Origin: Clostridiaceae bacterium
GTDB taxonomy: Bacteria > Bacillota > Clostridia > Oscillospirales > Acutalibacteraceae
Reading direction: 5' to 3'
Length of the DNA: 64,000 nt
NCBI GenBank assembly: GCA_904501755.1
Contig: CAJGBV010000012.1
Location: forward strand, 1 to 64,000
Part shown: piece after piece, positions 33,183 through 41,274 of the stretch
Numbering within the stretch: position 1 is the first letter of the stretch
Layout of the letters: the number at the start of each line of letters is the position of its first letter
Made by a program: the position numbers and the translations under genes
The notes under the pieces: generated by a model
Seen by the model: the letters and a program-made list of their open reading frames with translations, nothing else
Database searches by the model: none
Told to the model about the DNA's origin: nothing

Positions 33183-35010
33183 AACAAACACCCTCCCCAT
33201 AACAGTTTGCACCGCATCCCGCACAGGAAATACGGCAGTTAGGCGTAGTGGTTTCCTGTTTAGCAAGTTTATTTTGTGCTATAAAAAACTTCTTTGTAAC
33301 CGCATAATCGAGATGCTCCCAAGGAAGAATTTCGTCATAGGAAAACTTTCTTTCGCTATAGTCCTCTGGGTTTATATTGCATTTTTCAAAAGCACAAAGC
33401 CACTTGTCAAGGTCAAAGCATTCACTCCAGCCGTCAAAAACACAACCCATTTTATAGGCGGTTTCAATAACATCTGACAGTCTTCTGTCACCGCGGGCAA
33501 AAACACCCTCAAGAAAGCTGGTAGCACTGTCGTGCCAGGAAAGAGAAATTTTCTTTGTGGTAATCGCACTTCTAAGCAAAGACTGTCTTCTGAGAATTTC
33601 CTCTCTTGTTATCTGAGGCTCAAACTGGAATGGCGTAAAGGCTTTGGGCACAAAGGTGGATACACTTACCCCAACATCCACGCTTCTTCCCTTGGGACGC
33701 TCATCCATAGAGTAATACATATCAACAATTTTTTGAGCAAGCTGAGCAATACCTACTATATCCTCATCTGTTTCGGTAGGAAGTCCTATCATAAAATAAA
33801 GCTTTACAGAGGTATGTCCCCCCATAAAAGCAACCCTGCAGGTATCAAGAATTTCCTTTTCGGTAATATTCTTATTAATAACATCACGAAGTCGCTGTGT
33901 ACCCGCTTCGGGAGCAAAGGTCAGACCGCTTTTTCTTATGTGATTAATTTTTTTAAGAAGCTCAGGTGAAAAGTTATCAATCCTCAGCGAAGGCAAAGAA
34001 AGGCTTACCTTATCCTTGTCTGTCCAGTCAAGAAGCTTTTCTAAAAGAGGCTCAAGACGGGTATAATCACTCGTTGAAAGTGAGGAAAGAGAAATTTCAT
34101 CATAACCTGTAAAGTCGCATAAATCCTTTGCCTGTTTACTAATAACCTCGGCAGACTTTTCTCTTACGGGACGGTAAATAAAACCCGCCTGACAAAAACG
34201 GCAACCACGTATACAACCTCTGTATATTTCCTGAACAGCTCTGTCGTGAACAATTTCAATATAGGGAACAACAAATTCCTTAGGATAAAAGGACTTGTCC
34301 ATATCCTTTATAATGCGTTTTTTAACAGTAGCAGGAGCATTATCCTTTGGGGTAATGCTTTTTATTTCTTGTCCGTCATATTTAACTTCGTAAAGGGACG
34401 GAACATACACACCCTCTATTTGAGAAGCCTTCTTCAGAAACTCTTCCTTGCTATCCCCGTTGTTTTTACATTCTTTATACAGGTCTATAACCTCAAGGTC
34501 CACTTCCTCGCCCTCGCCTAAAAAGAAAAGGTCAATAAAATCAGCCAAAGGTTCTGCATTACAAACGCAGGGTCCTCCTGCCACAACTAAAGGAGAAAGC
34601 TCTTTTCTGTCCTTACTGCGTAAAGGAATTCCAGCAAGGTCAAGCATAGAAAGAACATTGGTATAGCTCATTTCATACTGAAGTGTAAAGCCGACAAAAT
34701 CAAAATCTTTAACAGGGTCACGGCTTTCAAGTGCGAAAAGCGGAATATCATTCTCCCTCATAACCTGTGCAAAGTCATTCCAGGGTGCAAAAACTCTTTC
34801 GCACCAGATATCCTCCCTCTCATTAAACTGAGAGTAAAGAATTTTCATACCCAGATGTGACATTCCTACCTCATAGGTATCAGGAAAACAGAATGCAAAA
34901 CGAACATCCACCTTCTCTTTATCTTTTACTACGCTTCCCTGTTCACCGCCGCAATATCTTCCCGGCTTTTGAACAGTAAGAAAAAGTTCTTCAAGCTTTT
35001 TGTTATCCAT
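33169..35010 (-). CDS. B12-binding-domain radical SAM protein (TIGR03960-like)
   Basis: 613 residues from ATG 35010 (GGTGAT upstream; an in-frame TTG is 6 bases earlier). The N-terminal ~200 residues form a cobalamin-binding-like fold (PDTYEVGMSHLGMKILY, FVGFTLQYEMSYTNVLSML, VAGGPCVCNAEPLADF, FFLGEGEE). The radical SAM cluster motif CIRGCRFCQAG is near residue 255. The C-terminus has a Cys-rich tail (CRISCAGCGANCYGEGVC), which could hold another metal site. It is paired with and overlaps the DUF2344 gene. The reaction is unknown in the family. Confidence 0.88.
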   Translation of the reverse strand: MDNKKLEELFLTVQKPGRYCGGEQGSVVKDKEKVDVRFAFCFPDTYEVGMSHLGMKILYSQFNEREDIWCERVFAPWNDFAQVMRENDIPLFALESRDPVKDFDFVGFTLQYEMSYTNVLSMLDLAGIPLRSKDRKELSPLVVAGGPCVCNAEPLADFIDLFFLGEGEEVDLEVIDLYKECKNNGDSKEEFLKKASQIEGVYVPSLYEVKYDGQEIKSITPKDNAPATVKKRIIKDMDKSFYPKEFVVPYIEIVHDRAVQEIYRGCIRGCRFCQAGFIYRPVREKSAEVISKQAKDLCDFTGYDEISLSSLSTSDYTRLEPLLEKLLDWTDKDKVSLSLPSLRIDNFSPELLKKINHIRKSGLTFAPEAGTQRLRDVINKNITEKEILDTCRVAFMGGHTSVKLYFMIGLPTETDEDIVGIAQLAQKIVDMYYSMDERPKGRSVDVGVSVSTFVPKAFTPFQFEPQITREEILRRQSLLRSAITTKKISLSWHDSATSFLEGVFARGDRRLSDVIETAYKMGCVFDGWSECFDLDKWLCAFEKCNINPEDYSERKFSYDEILPWEHLDYAVTKKFFIAQNKLAKQETTTPNCRISCAGCGANCYGEGVCFEKC

Positions 35011-35056
35011 TATCAATCACCGATAATATGATACAATATTTACCCGTATGTTTCAA

Positions 35057-35647
35057 CTAAAACTTGAGAAAAACCGACAAAATTAAATATACAGCCATAA
35101 TATATGCCGAATAATTTGCATTTCCCTTCACCGTAAGAAAAACCGCACCTAAAAAAACAAGCACCGCTGCAATAACCGTTATTGTATTAAGTACCCTGTC
35201 AGCCTTGATAGTACCAAAAATTCGGGATAAAAAAATATGAAGAAGACTCCCTCCGTCAACACCCTTTACAGGAAGCATATTAAAGACACCATAAATCAGA
35301 TTTATAACCGAAAAATCCAAAAACCATATATTTGAAAAAACATAGCAATTAATAAAAAGTAAAGAAAACAAAAGCAAATTAACAAGAGGTCCGCACACAA
35401 GAATAAACGCCTCATGCCTGAGGCTTACCGCAGGCATACAAATCTGAACCAAACCGGGTATAAGCCGTATTTCCGAAGGTGCACAACCGCATATATACAT
35501 AGCTGCAAGATGCCCTGCCTCATGAAAAACAACACTGCACAGCATAGGAAAGGCAAATCCCGTTTTATCAAACAAAAGAACCACACTTACCACCGAAGTA
35601 AACAAAAAGGATACCGTTACCTTAGTAGAAAACAATCTAAAGCTCAT
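35057..35647 (-). CDS. M50-family site-2 protease, SpoIVFB-like
   Basis: 196 residues with about five to six membrane segments. The zinc-protease motif HEAGH is at residues 42-46. The distal ligand motif is seen as NMLPVKGVDGG near residues 129-139, where the usual NxxPxxxLDGG is slightly altered. SpoIVFB in sporulating Firmicutes cleaves pro-sigma-K in the forespore outer membrane. The gene directly follows an M23-type gene in the order spoIVFA-spoIVFB (1-base gap), which supports this assignment. Sporulation is not otherwise documented in the window. Confidence 0.83.
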   Translation of the reverse strand: MSFRLFSTKVTVSFLFTSVVSVVLLFDKTGFAFPMLCSVVFHEAGHLAAMYICGCAPSEIRLIPGLVQICMPAVSLRHEAFILVCGPLVNLLLFSLLFINCYVFSNIWFLDFSVINLIYGVFNMLPVKGVDGGSLLHIFLSRIFGTIKADRVLNTITVIAAVLVFLGAVFLTVKGNANYSAYIMAVYLILSVFLKF

Positions 35648-35648
35648 A

Positions 35649-36227
35649 TCAAAACTCCATATACCACATAGCGTTCACAGGCTCACCATTTATAATTATT
35701 TCAAAATGCAGATGGTTTCCTGTTGACCTGCCTGTACTTCCTACCGTAGCCACAGGCTGTCCCGCAAGCACATAATCTCCCTCTTTAACGAGAATTTCAC
35801 TGCAATGTCCGTAAAGTGTCTGCAGCGAATCGGTATGCTCTATTTTAAGATAGTTGCCATAGCCGTTCGGGTCATACCCCACAAAGCTCACTTTACCTTC
35901 TTTAACTGCCAGAACTTCGGTTCCCTTCTCTGCCGCTATATCGGTTCCGTAATGCTTTTCCTTATCAGTAGAAAAGGGCGACTGTCTTATTCCGTAATTT
36001 GAGGTCACTATACCGTTTGCTACAGGAGCAACAAAGGAGTTTACCTTGGCACCTACCATTTCAGGCTCAGTTACAGTTTCATCTCCAAAATATTCATAAT
36101 AATTTTCTTTGGTTACCGAAAACAAATCAGCAAAAAAGGTTTTAATTATAAAAAGAACGGCAACGGTCAATATAAGAAAAACCGTCTGTAGTATAAAAAT
36201 ATAAAGTGTACTTTTGTGTTTTAACAA
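35649..36227 (-). CDS. Membrane-anchored M23 (LytM) peptidase, SpoIVFA-like
   Basis: 192 residues from TTG 36227 with AGGAG 8 bases upstream. One membrane segment is at about residues 8-30. Residues about 65-190 are an M23/LytM domain with a complete catalytic set: H92 and D96 (HYGTD), H141 (LYGH), H172 and H174 (HLHFE). In SpoIVFA a LytM-like domain tethers and controls the SpoIVFB protease. Here the intact ligands suggest that it could also cleave peptidoglycan. It is the first gene of the pair with the M50 protease. Confidence 0.83.
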   Translation of the reverse strand: MLKHKSTLYIFILQTVFLILTVAVLFIIKTFFADLFSVTKENYYEYFGDETVTEPEMVGAKVNSFVAPVANGIVTSNYGIRQSPFSTDKEKHYGTDIAAEKGTEVLAVKEGKVSFVGYDPNGYGNYLKIEHTDSLQTLYGHCSEILVKEGDYVLAGQPVATVGSTGRSTGNHLHFEIIINGEPVNAMWYMEF

Positions 36228-36360
36228 GCTTCATTCTCCTCTTCGCGTGGCAATCGGCTGTGCAATACTTCACACAGCCGAGCATTTGTCACAAGAAAGT
36301 ATATGCTTTTAAACCTTGAGAAATAACAAAAGAGCTGTGAAATGACAACTCTATTCTATA

Positions 36361-36429
36361 TTACATTTTTTTACATCAGGTTACATTACTGTAACACCCG
36401 TTGATTTTAGAGGAATTTTATGGTAATAT
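36361..36429 (+). promoter_or_regulatory. Promoter with helically phased TTACA repeats upstream of the lectin gene
   Basis: TTACA occurs at 36361, 36371 and 36381, exactly 10 bases apart, and TGTAA at 36390-36394 completes a palindrome GTTACA-TTAC-TGTAAC (36380-36395). Six bases later come TTGATT (36401-36406), a 17-base spacer and TAATAT (36424-36429). The layout is that of an activator binding one face of the helix next to the -35 box. Confidence 0.6.
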
Positions 36430-36461
36430 AAAATTAACAAAAAAAGAAAGAGGTGAGTCCA

Positions 36462-36620
36462 ATGGCAATAGAAGAAAGTTTTAATAATTTTCTAAAAAAC
36501 GGAGGAAAAATAAATGAAAAAATTTTTAGCAATAATACTTTGTTTATGTATTTTTGTGTTACCGATGAAAGTAGTTGCGTTGGACTGCCCACAAGTTTTA
36601 GGAACGGTAGCGACAAATGA
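36462..36620 (+). CDS. Possible 52-residue leader ORF overlapping the lectin gene
   Basis: ATG 36462 follows a strong AGAGGTGAG (36449-36457) and opens a frame of 52 codons (MAIEESFNNFLKNGG...) ending at TGA 36618-36620. It contains the ribosome binding site of the next gene (start 36514) and overlaps its first 107 bases in another frame. It may be a leader peptide that couples translation, or simply a chance ORF behind a real ribosome-loading site. The peptide resembles no family I know. Confidence 0.35.
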   Translation: MAIEESFNNFLKNGGKINEKIFSNNTLFMYFCVTDESSCVGLPTSFRNGSDK

Positions 36621-38001
36621 GCAAACAGAACTGACAGCCGAGTCAGAGACTCTATATCCTGCGAACAGTCCTGAAGCCCAAGCTATTGAGAAAATCCATG
36701 CCCATATGAGAGCCAGTGGCGAAACGGTATCCATACCGAGAAGTCAGGCATCAGGGCTTATAGACGGCGGTATTTACAATATTAAAAACTATTTTTCGGG
36801 AAAATATCTTAACGTTTGCTATGGAACTGATGCTAACGGAACAAACGTGTATCAGTATACAAAGGACGGCTCTGTAGAGCAAAAGTTCAAAGTGGTATAC
36901 GACTCATCAACAGACAGCTATAAGCTTTATGCTATGTGCAGTTCTAACGGCAATAACCGAGTTATTGATGTTAAGCGTGGCGGTGCGGCACTTGCCTCAG
37001 GACAGAATGTAGATATATGGACTCCTGTTGACCATACAGCGCAAAGATTGGAAATAACCTATCTTACATACAACATCTATCATATAAGCATGAAAGCAAA
37101 CACAGGACTATATTTAACAACAAGAGACAGTTCAAACGGAACAAAAGCAGGTACTTCAGCAACATCTGCGGGAAATGTTCATATTAACAGCTTTGACGTT
37201 AATCTTAATCAGCAGTGGGCGTTTGAATATCTTGGGAATGCTACACCTGAGCCAGAACCTGCAACACCTACAGGTAGCTTGGATGTGGTAAACGCCAACG
37301 TAATAAGCGGTTGGGCTTGGAGAAGCGATTTACCTAATTCACCCATAAATGTAAACATACAGGTTATTGGAAGTAATGGTATTACATATCTCAATACCAC
37401 CGTTTCCGCAAATGAATATAACAGCACTATTTATAATACAGGTTATGGTAATGGATATCATGGGTTTAGTTATAATATAGATTGGTCAATATATCCTACT
37501 GGTGACTATACCGTTAGAGCGTACGGAATAGGCGCAAATAATACGAGTACAGAACTTGCTTTATCACCGAAATATTATGCAAATAAAGTCACAAATGTTT
37601 ACTCTAACACGGAAGAAAAAGGGTTTGCTTGGTTGACTTTTGAAGAGATTGTAATAGTTCCTAATAGTTGTCGCGTTACTTTTAATAGTTTTGTCACTGT
37701 TGATGAATATACCGAACGTGTTGTAACAGATGTTTCATGTTTTGCCAAATATGTAAAGCACGTAAATCCAGAGTATTTAAACCCTGATTTAACAATAGGA
37801 GAGACTTCTGTCAATGGTGTTGAACTACAAATGGCATATGATTCCAATGCTTTAATACAGTTGGATTGGGTATGGGATAATAAAAATTGCAAACCCAATA
37901 TGATAGTAGGTGATAATGCGAGTTTTAGTAGCATTGCCGCTTTGATGCTTCCTTCCGCATTATATGGTTATCGTAGTGTCGAAAATGAATTTGTTTTTTG
38001 A
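36514..38001 (+). CDS. Secreted ricin-type lectin domain protein
   Basis: 495 residues, GGAGG 9 bases before the ATG. A signal peptide is at residues 1-22 (KKFLAIILCLCIFVLPMKVVA). Residues about 80-245 form a RICIN beta-trefoil (GIYNIKNYFSGKYLNV, YKLYAMCSSNGNNRVIDV, NLNQQWAFEYLG), a carbohydrate-binding fold. A proline linker (TPEPEPATPTG) leads to a second beta-rich domain with GWAWRSDLPNSPINV, of the type seen repeated in clostridial surface proteins. The C-terminal ~130 residues are unrecognised. There is no catalytic domain and no anchor, so it is probably released or bound to glycan. A SurA-like gene follows 10 bases later. Confidence 0.82.
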   Translation: MKKFLAIILCLCIFVLPMKVVALDCPQVLGTVATNEQTELTAESETLYPANSPEAQAIEKIHAHMRASGETVSIPRSQASGLIDGGIYNIKNYFSGKYLNVCYGTDANGTNVYQYTKDGSVEQKFKVVYDSSTDSYKLYAMCSSNGNNRVIDVKRGGAALASGQNVDIWTPVDHTAQRLEITYLTYNIYHISMKANTGLYLTTRDSSNGTKAGTSATSAGNVHINSFDVNLNQQWAFEYLGNATPEPEPATPTGSLDVVNANVISGWAWRSDLPNSPINVNIQVIGSNGITYLNTTVSANEYNSTIYNTGYGNGYHGFSYNIDWSIYPTGDYTVRAYGIGANNTSTELALSPKYYANKVTNVYSNTEEKGFAWLTFEEIVIVPNSCRVTFNSFVTVDEYTERVVTDVSCFAKYVKHVNPEYLNPDLTIGETSVNGVELQMAYDSNALIQLDWVWDNKNCKPNMIVGDNASFSSIAALMLPSALYGYRSVENEFVF

Positions 38002-38011
38002 GGTGAATAAA

Positions 38012-38659
38012 ATGAAAAAAATACGAATTGTTATCGCGTTTGTTCTTATGGCTGTTTTAATGACGGGAATTACTATTGTAACCAATTCTCAAAATCTCAA
38101 AAATATGTTTATGTCTGCAATCAGTTCAGATAAAAAAGATGAATCTATAGTTGCGACTGTTGATGGAGAAAAAATTTACCAGTACGAAATTGATGCGCAT
38201 TTAATATTTACACAGATGCAAAGGGCCAATTTACCGGATGATGAAAAAGACAGTGTAAAGGAATATACTGCGCAGGAAATTTTAGAAAATCGTATTGAAA
38301 GCATTGTGTTAGTAAACGAAGCCAAAAGACAAGGTATTAAATGTGACTATAAAGAAGCAAAAAATTACATAAAAGATTCTTATGATATGATTATGGAAGC
38401 AAATGATGAAAACACGATTTTTTTAAAGGAATATCTTATTAATTCCGAGTTATCGGAAAATGAATATTTGCAATTGGCTACCGAATCACATTACCGCGCT
38501 CTTTTAAAAGCAAAGCTTATGGAAAATTTCTATAAAGAAAACGGTAATGATTTAAAAACAGAAGAGTACGAAAAATATAAAAACGAATTAATAAGAAATG
38601 CCGATATAAAAATTAAATCTTCTGCGTTTGGGCTTCCTCAAGTAGTATCTGACAATTAA
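38012..38659 (+). CDS. SurA-N-like membrane-anchored protein without a PPIase domain
   Basis: 215 residues from ATG 38012, behind AGGTGA. A single N-terminal hydrophobic segment (residues 5-22) is followed by an extracytoplasmic, highly charged helical region. VATVDGEKIYQYEIDAHL is the start typical of SurA/PrsA N-terminal chaperone domains. After about 150 residues the chain ends with no parvulin-type PPIase domain. It starts 10 bases after the lectin gene, so it could be a dedicated chaperone or receptor for that protein (inference). No lipobox is visible, so it is anchored by an uncleaved signal or secreted. Confidence 0.7.
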   Translation: MKKIRIVIAFVLMAVLMTGITIVTNSQNLKNMFMSAISSDKKDESIVATVDGEKIYQYEIDAHLIFTQMQRANLPDDEKDSVKEYTAQEILENRIESIVLVNEAKRQGIKCDYKEAKNYIKDSYDMIMEANDENTIFLKEYLINSELSENEYLQLATESHYRALLKAKLMENFYKENGNDLKTEEYEKYKNELIRNADIKIKSSAFGLPQVVSDN

Positions 38660-38754
38660 AAGGAATGTCAAAGAACAAAGGTTATCGGTAGTAAGATTTA
38701 GGTGCAACGCACCGTGTGTTTTTTCATCGGTTTTACTAACGTTCACCGTGCGGG

Positions 38755-38815
38755 AGTAAAGTCACCCCTCACCACCGTCTTCGACGGAGTCTGTCCCAAG
38801 GGAGAATCCCCCCTA
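38755..38815. repeat. Possible remnant of a dispersed GC-rich repeat
   Basis: This short stretch is clearly richer in G+C than its surroundings and contains a compact palindrome CCGTCTTCGACGG (38774-38786) followed by GTCTGTCCCAAGGGAG. The composition (short stem, then a CCC..GGGAG segment) resembles the small intergenic palindromic repeats found in many copies in Ruminococcaceae genomes. No second copy is in the window, so the call rests on resemblance. Confidence 0.35.
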
Positions 38816-38844
38816 CACAATATCCATAAAGACCATACCGAAAA

Positions 38845-38879
38845 TAATAAATCCTATGGCAGTCGCCATAGGATTTATT
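38845..38879 (-). terminator. Intrinsic terminator after metK
   Basis: Perfect 14-bp stem ATAAATCCTATGGC (38847-38860) / GCCATAGGATTTAT (38865-38878), loop AGTC, followed on the minus strand by TATTATTTT. It lies just beyond the metK stop at 38883. Confidence 0.85.
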
Positions 38880-38882
38880 TAG

Positions 38883-40064
38883 TTACTGAAAACAAGCAAG
38901 AAGCTCATCCGTTTTATCTATTTTCTCCCAGCTAAACTCTACGTCTTTTCTGCCGAAATGACCGTAAGCGGCTGTTTTTCTGTAAATAGGCTTTCTAAGA
39001 CACAGCTTATCGATAATTGCCGCAGGACGAAGGTCGAACACAGTCTTCACAGCCTCGGCTAATCTTTCGTCACTGTATTTACCTGTTCCAAAGGTATCAA
39101 CCATAACCGAAACAGGCTTTGCTACACCTATTGCATAGGCAAGCTGAATTTCACATTTATGGGCAAGACCGGCAGCAACAATATTCTTTGCAACATAACG
39201 AGCGGCATAGGCAGCACTTCTATCCACTTTTGTGGGGTCCTTTCCTGAGAATGCACCGCCACCGTGACGTGCCATTCCGCCGTAGGTATCTACTATAATT
39301 TTTCTGCCTGTAAGACCGGTGTCACCCTGTGGGCCTCCTATAACAAATCTACCTGTAGGATTAATGAAAATCTTTGTATTTTCGTCCATAAGATTCTGAG
39401 GAACAGTAGGCTTAATTACTTCTCTTAATATATCCTCTCTCAAGGTTTCAAGAGAAATTTCTGCACTGTGCTGACTGGAAACAACAACCGCCTCAATTCT
39501 TACAGGCTTTGAGTCGTCGTACTCAACCGTAACCTGAGTTTTACCGTCGGGACGAAGATATGAAAGGGTGCCATCCTTTCTCACCTGAGTCAGTTTTTGT
39601 GCCATTTCGTGAGCAAGATAAATAGGCAGCGGCATAAGGGTATCGGTTTCGTCACTTGCATAACCGAACATCATACCCTGGTCCCCAGCGCCGTGAAGAT
39701 TATAGGCATCTTCATCACCCTCTTTAAGCTCAAGTGATTTATCAACACCCATAGCTATATCGGAAGACTGCTTATCAATAGAGGTCAAAACAGCACATGT
39801 ATCTCCGCTAAATCCCGCATCGTTAGAAGTATAACCAATATCATTTACCACTTCCCTTACAATAGAAGGAATATCCACATTTGCAGTTGTGGTAATTTCA
39901 CCCATAACAGTAACAACACCTGTAGTAGCAAAGGTTTCACAGGCAACACGGGCATTTTTATCCTGTGCGAGAATTGCATCAAGCACAGCATCACTTATCT
40001 GGTCACAGACTTTATCAGGATGACCCTCAGTAACAGATTCACTGGTAAAAAGTAGTTTTGACAT
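38883..40064 (-). CDS. metK: S-adenosylmethionine synthetase
   Basis: 393 residues, usual length. It makes S-adenosylmethionine from methionine and ATP. Motifs are TSESVTEGHPDKVCDQISDA (ATP/metal site), the GAGDQGMMFGYA signature, FVIGGPQGDTGLTGRKI, and GGGAFSGKDPTKVDRS (second signature). The ATG is preceded by AAGGAG. Upstream on the same strand lie a SAM-I riboswitch with terminator and a consensus promoter, so expression is switched off when SAM is plentiful. The SAM made also feeds the radical SAM proteins of this window. Confidence 0.97.
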   Translation of the reverse strand: MSKLLFTSESVTEGHPDKVCDQISDAVLDAILAQDKNARVACETFATTGVVTVMGEITTTANVDIPSIVREVVNDIGYTSNDAGFSGDTCAVLTSIDKQSSDIAMGVDKSLELKEGDEDAYNLHGAGDQGMMFGYASDETDTLMPLPIYLAHEMAQKLTQVRKDGTLSYLRPDGKTQVTVEYDDSKPVRIEAVVVSSQHSAEISLETLREDILREVIKPTVPQNLMDENTKIFINPTGRFVIGGPQGDTGLTGRKIIVDTYGGMARHGGGAFSGKDPTKVDRSAAYAARYVAKNIVAAGLAHKCEIQLAYAIGVAKPVSVMVDTFGTGKYSDERLAEAVKTVFDLRPAAIIDKLCLRKPIYRKTAAYGHFGRKDVEFSWEKIDKTDELLACFQ

Positions 40065-40091
40065 ATATTTTTCTCCTTCGACAAAATATTC

Positions 40092-40222
40092 AAAATAAAA
40101 CCGCCTCCGATAAGAAGCGGTATAAAAGCCTCATCTCTCGGTATCACCGCAGGATTTAGCACCTTGTATATACAGGTTGCCGGGCATCAAAGGGCCTGTC
40201 CCTCCGCCACTCTTGATAAGGA
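40092..40222 (-). ncRNA. SAM-I (S-box) riboswitch with intrinsic terminator
   Basis: The minus strand reads CTTATCAAGAG (40220-40210), GGCGGAGGGAC, the core GATGCCCGGCAACC, AAGGTGCTAAATCC and GAGAGATGAGG (40139-40129): the full S-box aptamer in order. Downstream, ACCGCTTCT / GGAGGCGGT (40121-40100) forms a 9-bp stem followed by TTTATTTT, the expression-platform terminator. SAM binding is expected to stop transcription before metK at 40064. Confidence 0.95.
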
Positions 40223-40242
40223 AATATTCAGTTTGCTAAGTT

Positions 40243-40271
40243 ATTATAGCACCAAAGCTTACCTTTGTCAA
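40243..40271 (-). promoter_or_regulatory. Consensus sigma-A promoter of the metK riboswitch transcript
   Basis: On the minus strand TTGACA (40271-40266), 17-base spacer, TATAAT (40248-40243): a perfect match in both boxes. Note that the -35 box overlaps the last codon and stop of the upstream ribU-like gene (ends 40268). Confidence 0.82.
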
Positions 40272-40861
40272 CGCAATTTACCCTGTAAAATAGGGGAAAT
40301 TTTTTTATAAATAACAAAGCATATAAAGGCATTAACAATACCTTTTAAGAAATTAAACGGAAGATTAAATATAATAAGACATTCCCACAGATTGTTTACA
40401 CCGCTGAAAATACTCTTATACATACTTACGATGGTTTCGGCAGTAAGGCCAAAGGCTTCGCCGTAAAAGGGATAAACAATATAGTAATTAGACGGTAAAC
40501 TGATTAACGCCATAACAAGCGCACCTGCAAGACAGGACAAAAGCGCACAGTTTCTTGTTTTTTTGTGTTTATAAATAAGACCTGCCACACCAACAAAAAC
40601 AGCACCTAATATAAAGTTTGAAAGCTCACCTGTCCACATCGAATCACTTACAAACAGATGGAGCAAATTTTTAACAAGACACACAAGAATTCCATAAGCA
40701 GGGCCTAAAGAAAAAGCTGTGATTAATGCAGGAAGCTCTGAAAAATCAACCTTAATAAAGGACGGCATAAAAGGAACGGCAAATTCAAGATACATAAGTA
40801 CAGTTCCCACAGCACCCATAATAGCGGTAACACAAAGATTTCTAAGCGTAATTTTTTTCAT
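40268..40861 (-). CDS. ECF transporter S component, riboflavin-type (RibU-like)
   Basis: 197 residues, six hydrophobic segments. The RibU-like pattern is seen in VPFMPSFIKVDFSELPALITAF (residues 29-50), LGPAYGILVCLVKNLLHLF and the GELSNFILGAVFVG segment. ECF S components bind a vitamin at the membrane and share the EcfAAT energy module encoded elsewhere. Riboflavin is the likely ligand by similarity. There is no room for an FMN riboswitch in the 35-base gap to the upstream DUF1294 gene, so it is not regulated by one here. Confidence 0.82.
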   Translation of the reverse strand: MKKITLRNLCVTAIMGAVGTVLMYLEFAVPFMPSFIKVDFSELPALITAFSLGPAYGILVCLVKNLLHLFVSDSMWTGELSNFILGAVFVGVAGLIYKHKKTRNCALLSCLAGALVMALISLPSNYYIVYPFYGEAFGLTAETIVSMYKSIFSGVNNLWECLIIFNLPFNFLKGIVNAFICFVIYKKISPILQGKLR

Positions 40862-40896
40862 ACATATCCCCCTATTCCCTATAACATCACCTTAAT

Positions 40897-41160
40897 CTAT
40901 TTTAATATTATGTATAGGACTATAGTGTGCAACACTATCATTAAAGGCAGCAAAAGCATAAATTTAATATGCTTTGTTTTATGCCTTATAATAAGCATTG
41001 CAATATACATTGAAGAAGCTCCGCCAAATAAAGCTGTAAGCAAAAGAGTCTTTTCCCTGACACGCCATTTGCCCTTAACAGAATTCTTCTTGTCGATTAC
41101 GGTAATAATCACAGCTATGAGCTGAATAACACAGATATAAAGAAACATAAGTTCTTTCAA
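40897..41160 (-). CDS. DUF1294-family small membrane protein
   Basis: 87 residues from TTG 41160, chosen because AAGGTGAT lies just upstream and because DUF1294 proteins are usually 85-90 residues long; the ORF extends 15 codons further without a ribosome site. It has three to four hydrophobic segments and DUF1294 signatures: IDKKNSVKGKWRVREKTLL and GGASSMYIAMLIIRHKTKHIKF. The function is unknown in the family. It appears co-transcribed with the RibU-like gene from a promoter at 41177-41205. Confidence 0.82.
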   Translation of the reverse strand: MKELMFLYICVIQLIAVIITVIDKKNSVKGKWRVREKTLLLTALFGGASSMYIAMLIIRHKTKHIKFMLLLPLMIVLHTIVLYIILK

Positions 41161-41176
41161 GTCTATCACCTTATGA

Positions 41177-41205
41177 ATTATAATATAAATAGCAGAAAAA
41201 AGCAA
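41177..41205 (-). promoter_or_regulatory. Promoter of the DUF1294-ribU pair
   Basis: On the minus strand TTGCTT (41205-41200), 17-base spacer, TATAAT (41182-41177), immediately upstream of the ribosome binding site of the TTG-started gene. Confidence 0.6.
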
Positions 41206-41213
41206 GACAATTG

Positions 41214-41242
41214 TTGATTTGTGCTTTATTTTGTATTATTAT
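41214..41242 (+). promoter_or_regulatory. Promoter of the amidase gene
   Basis: TTGATT (41214-41219), 17-base spacer, TATTAT (41237-41242), then a short leader with TTGGAG before the ATG at 41275. It is divergent from the promoter at 41177-41205. Confidence 0.55.
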
Positions 41243-41274
41243 ATTAATTATAATAATAATTGGAGTAATAGAAA

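Noticed and set aside
38702..38935. A 77-codon plus-strand ORF after the SurA-like gene
   Set aside because: It runs through the metK terminator and into metK antisense, with no ribosome binding site and no family-like sequence.
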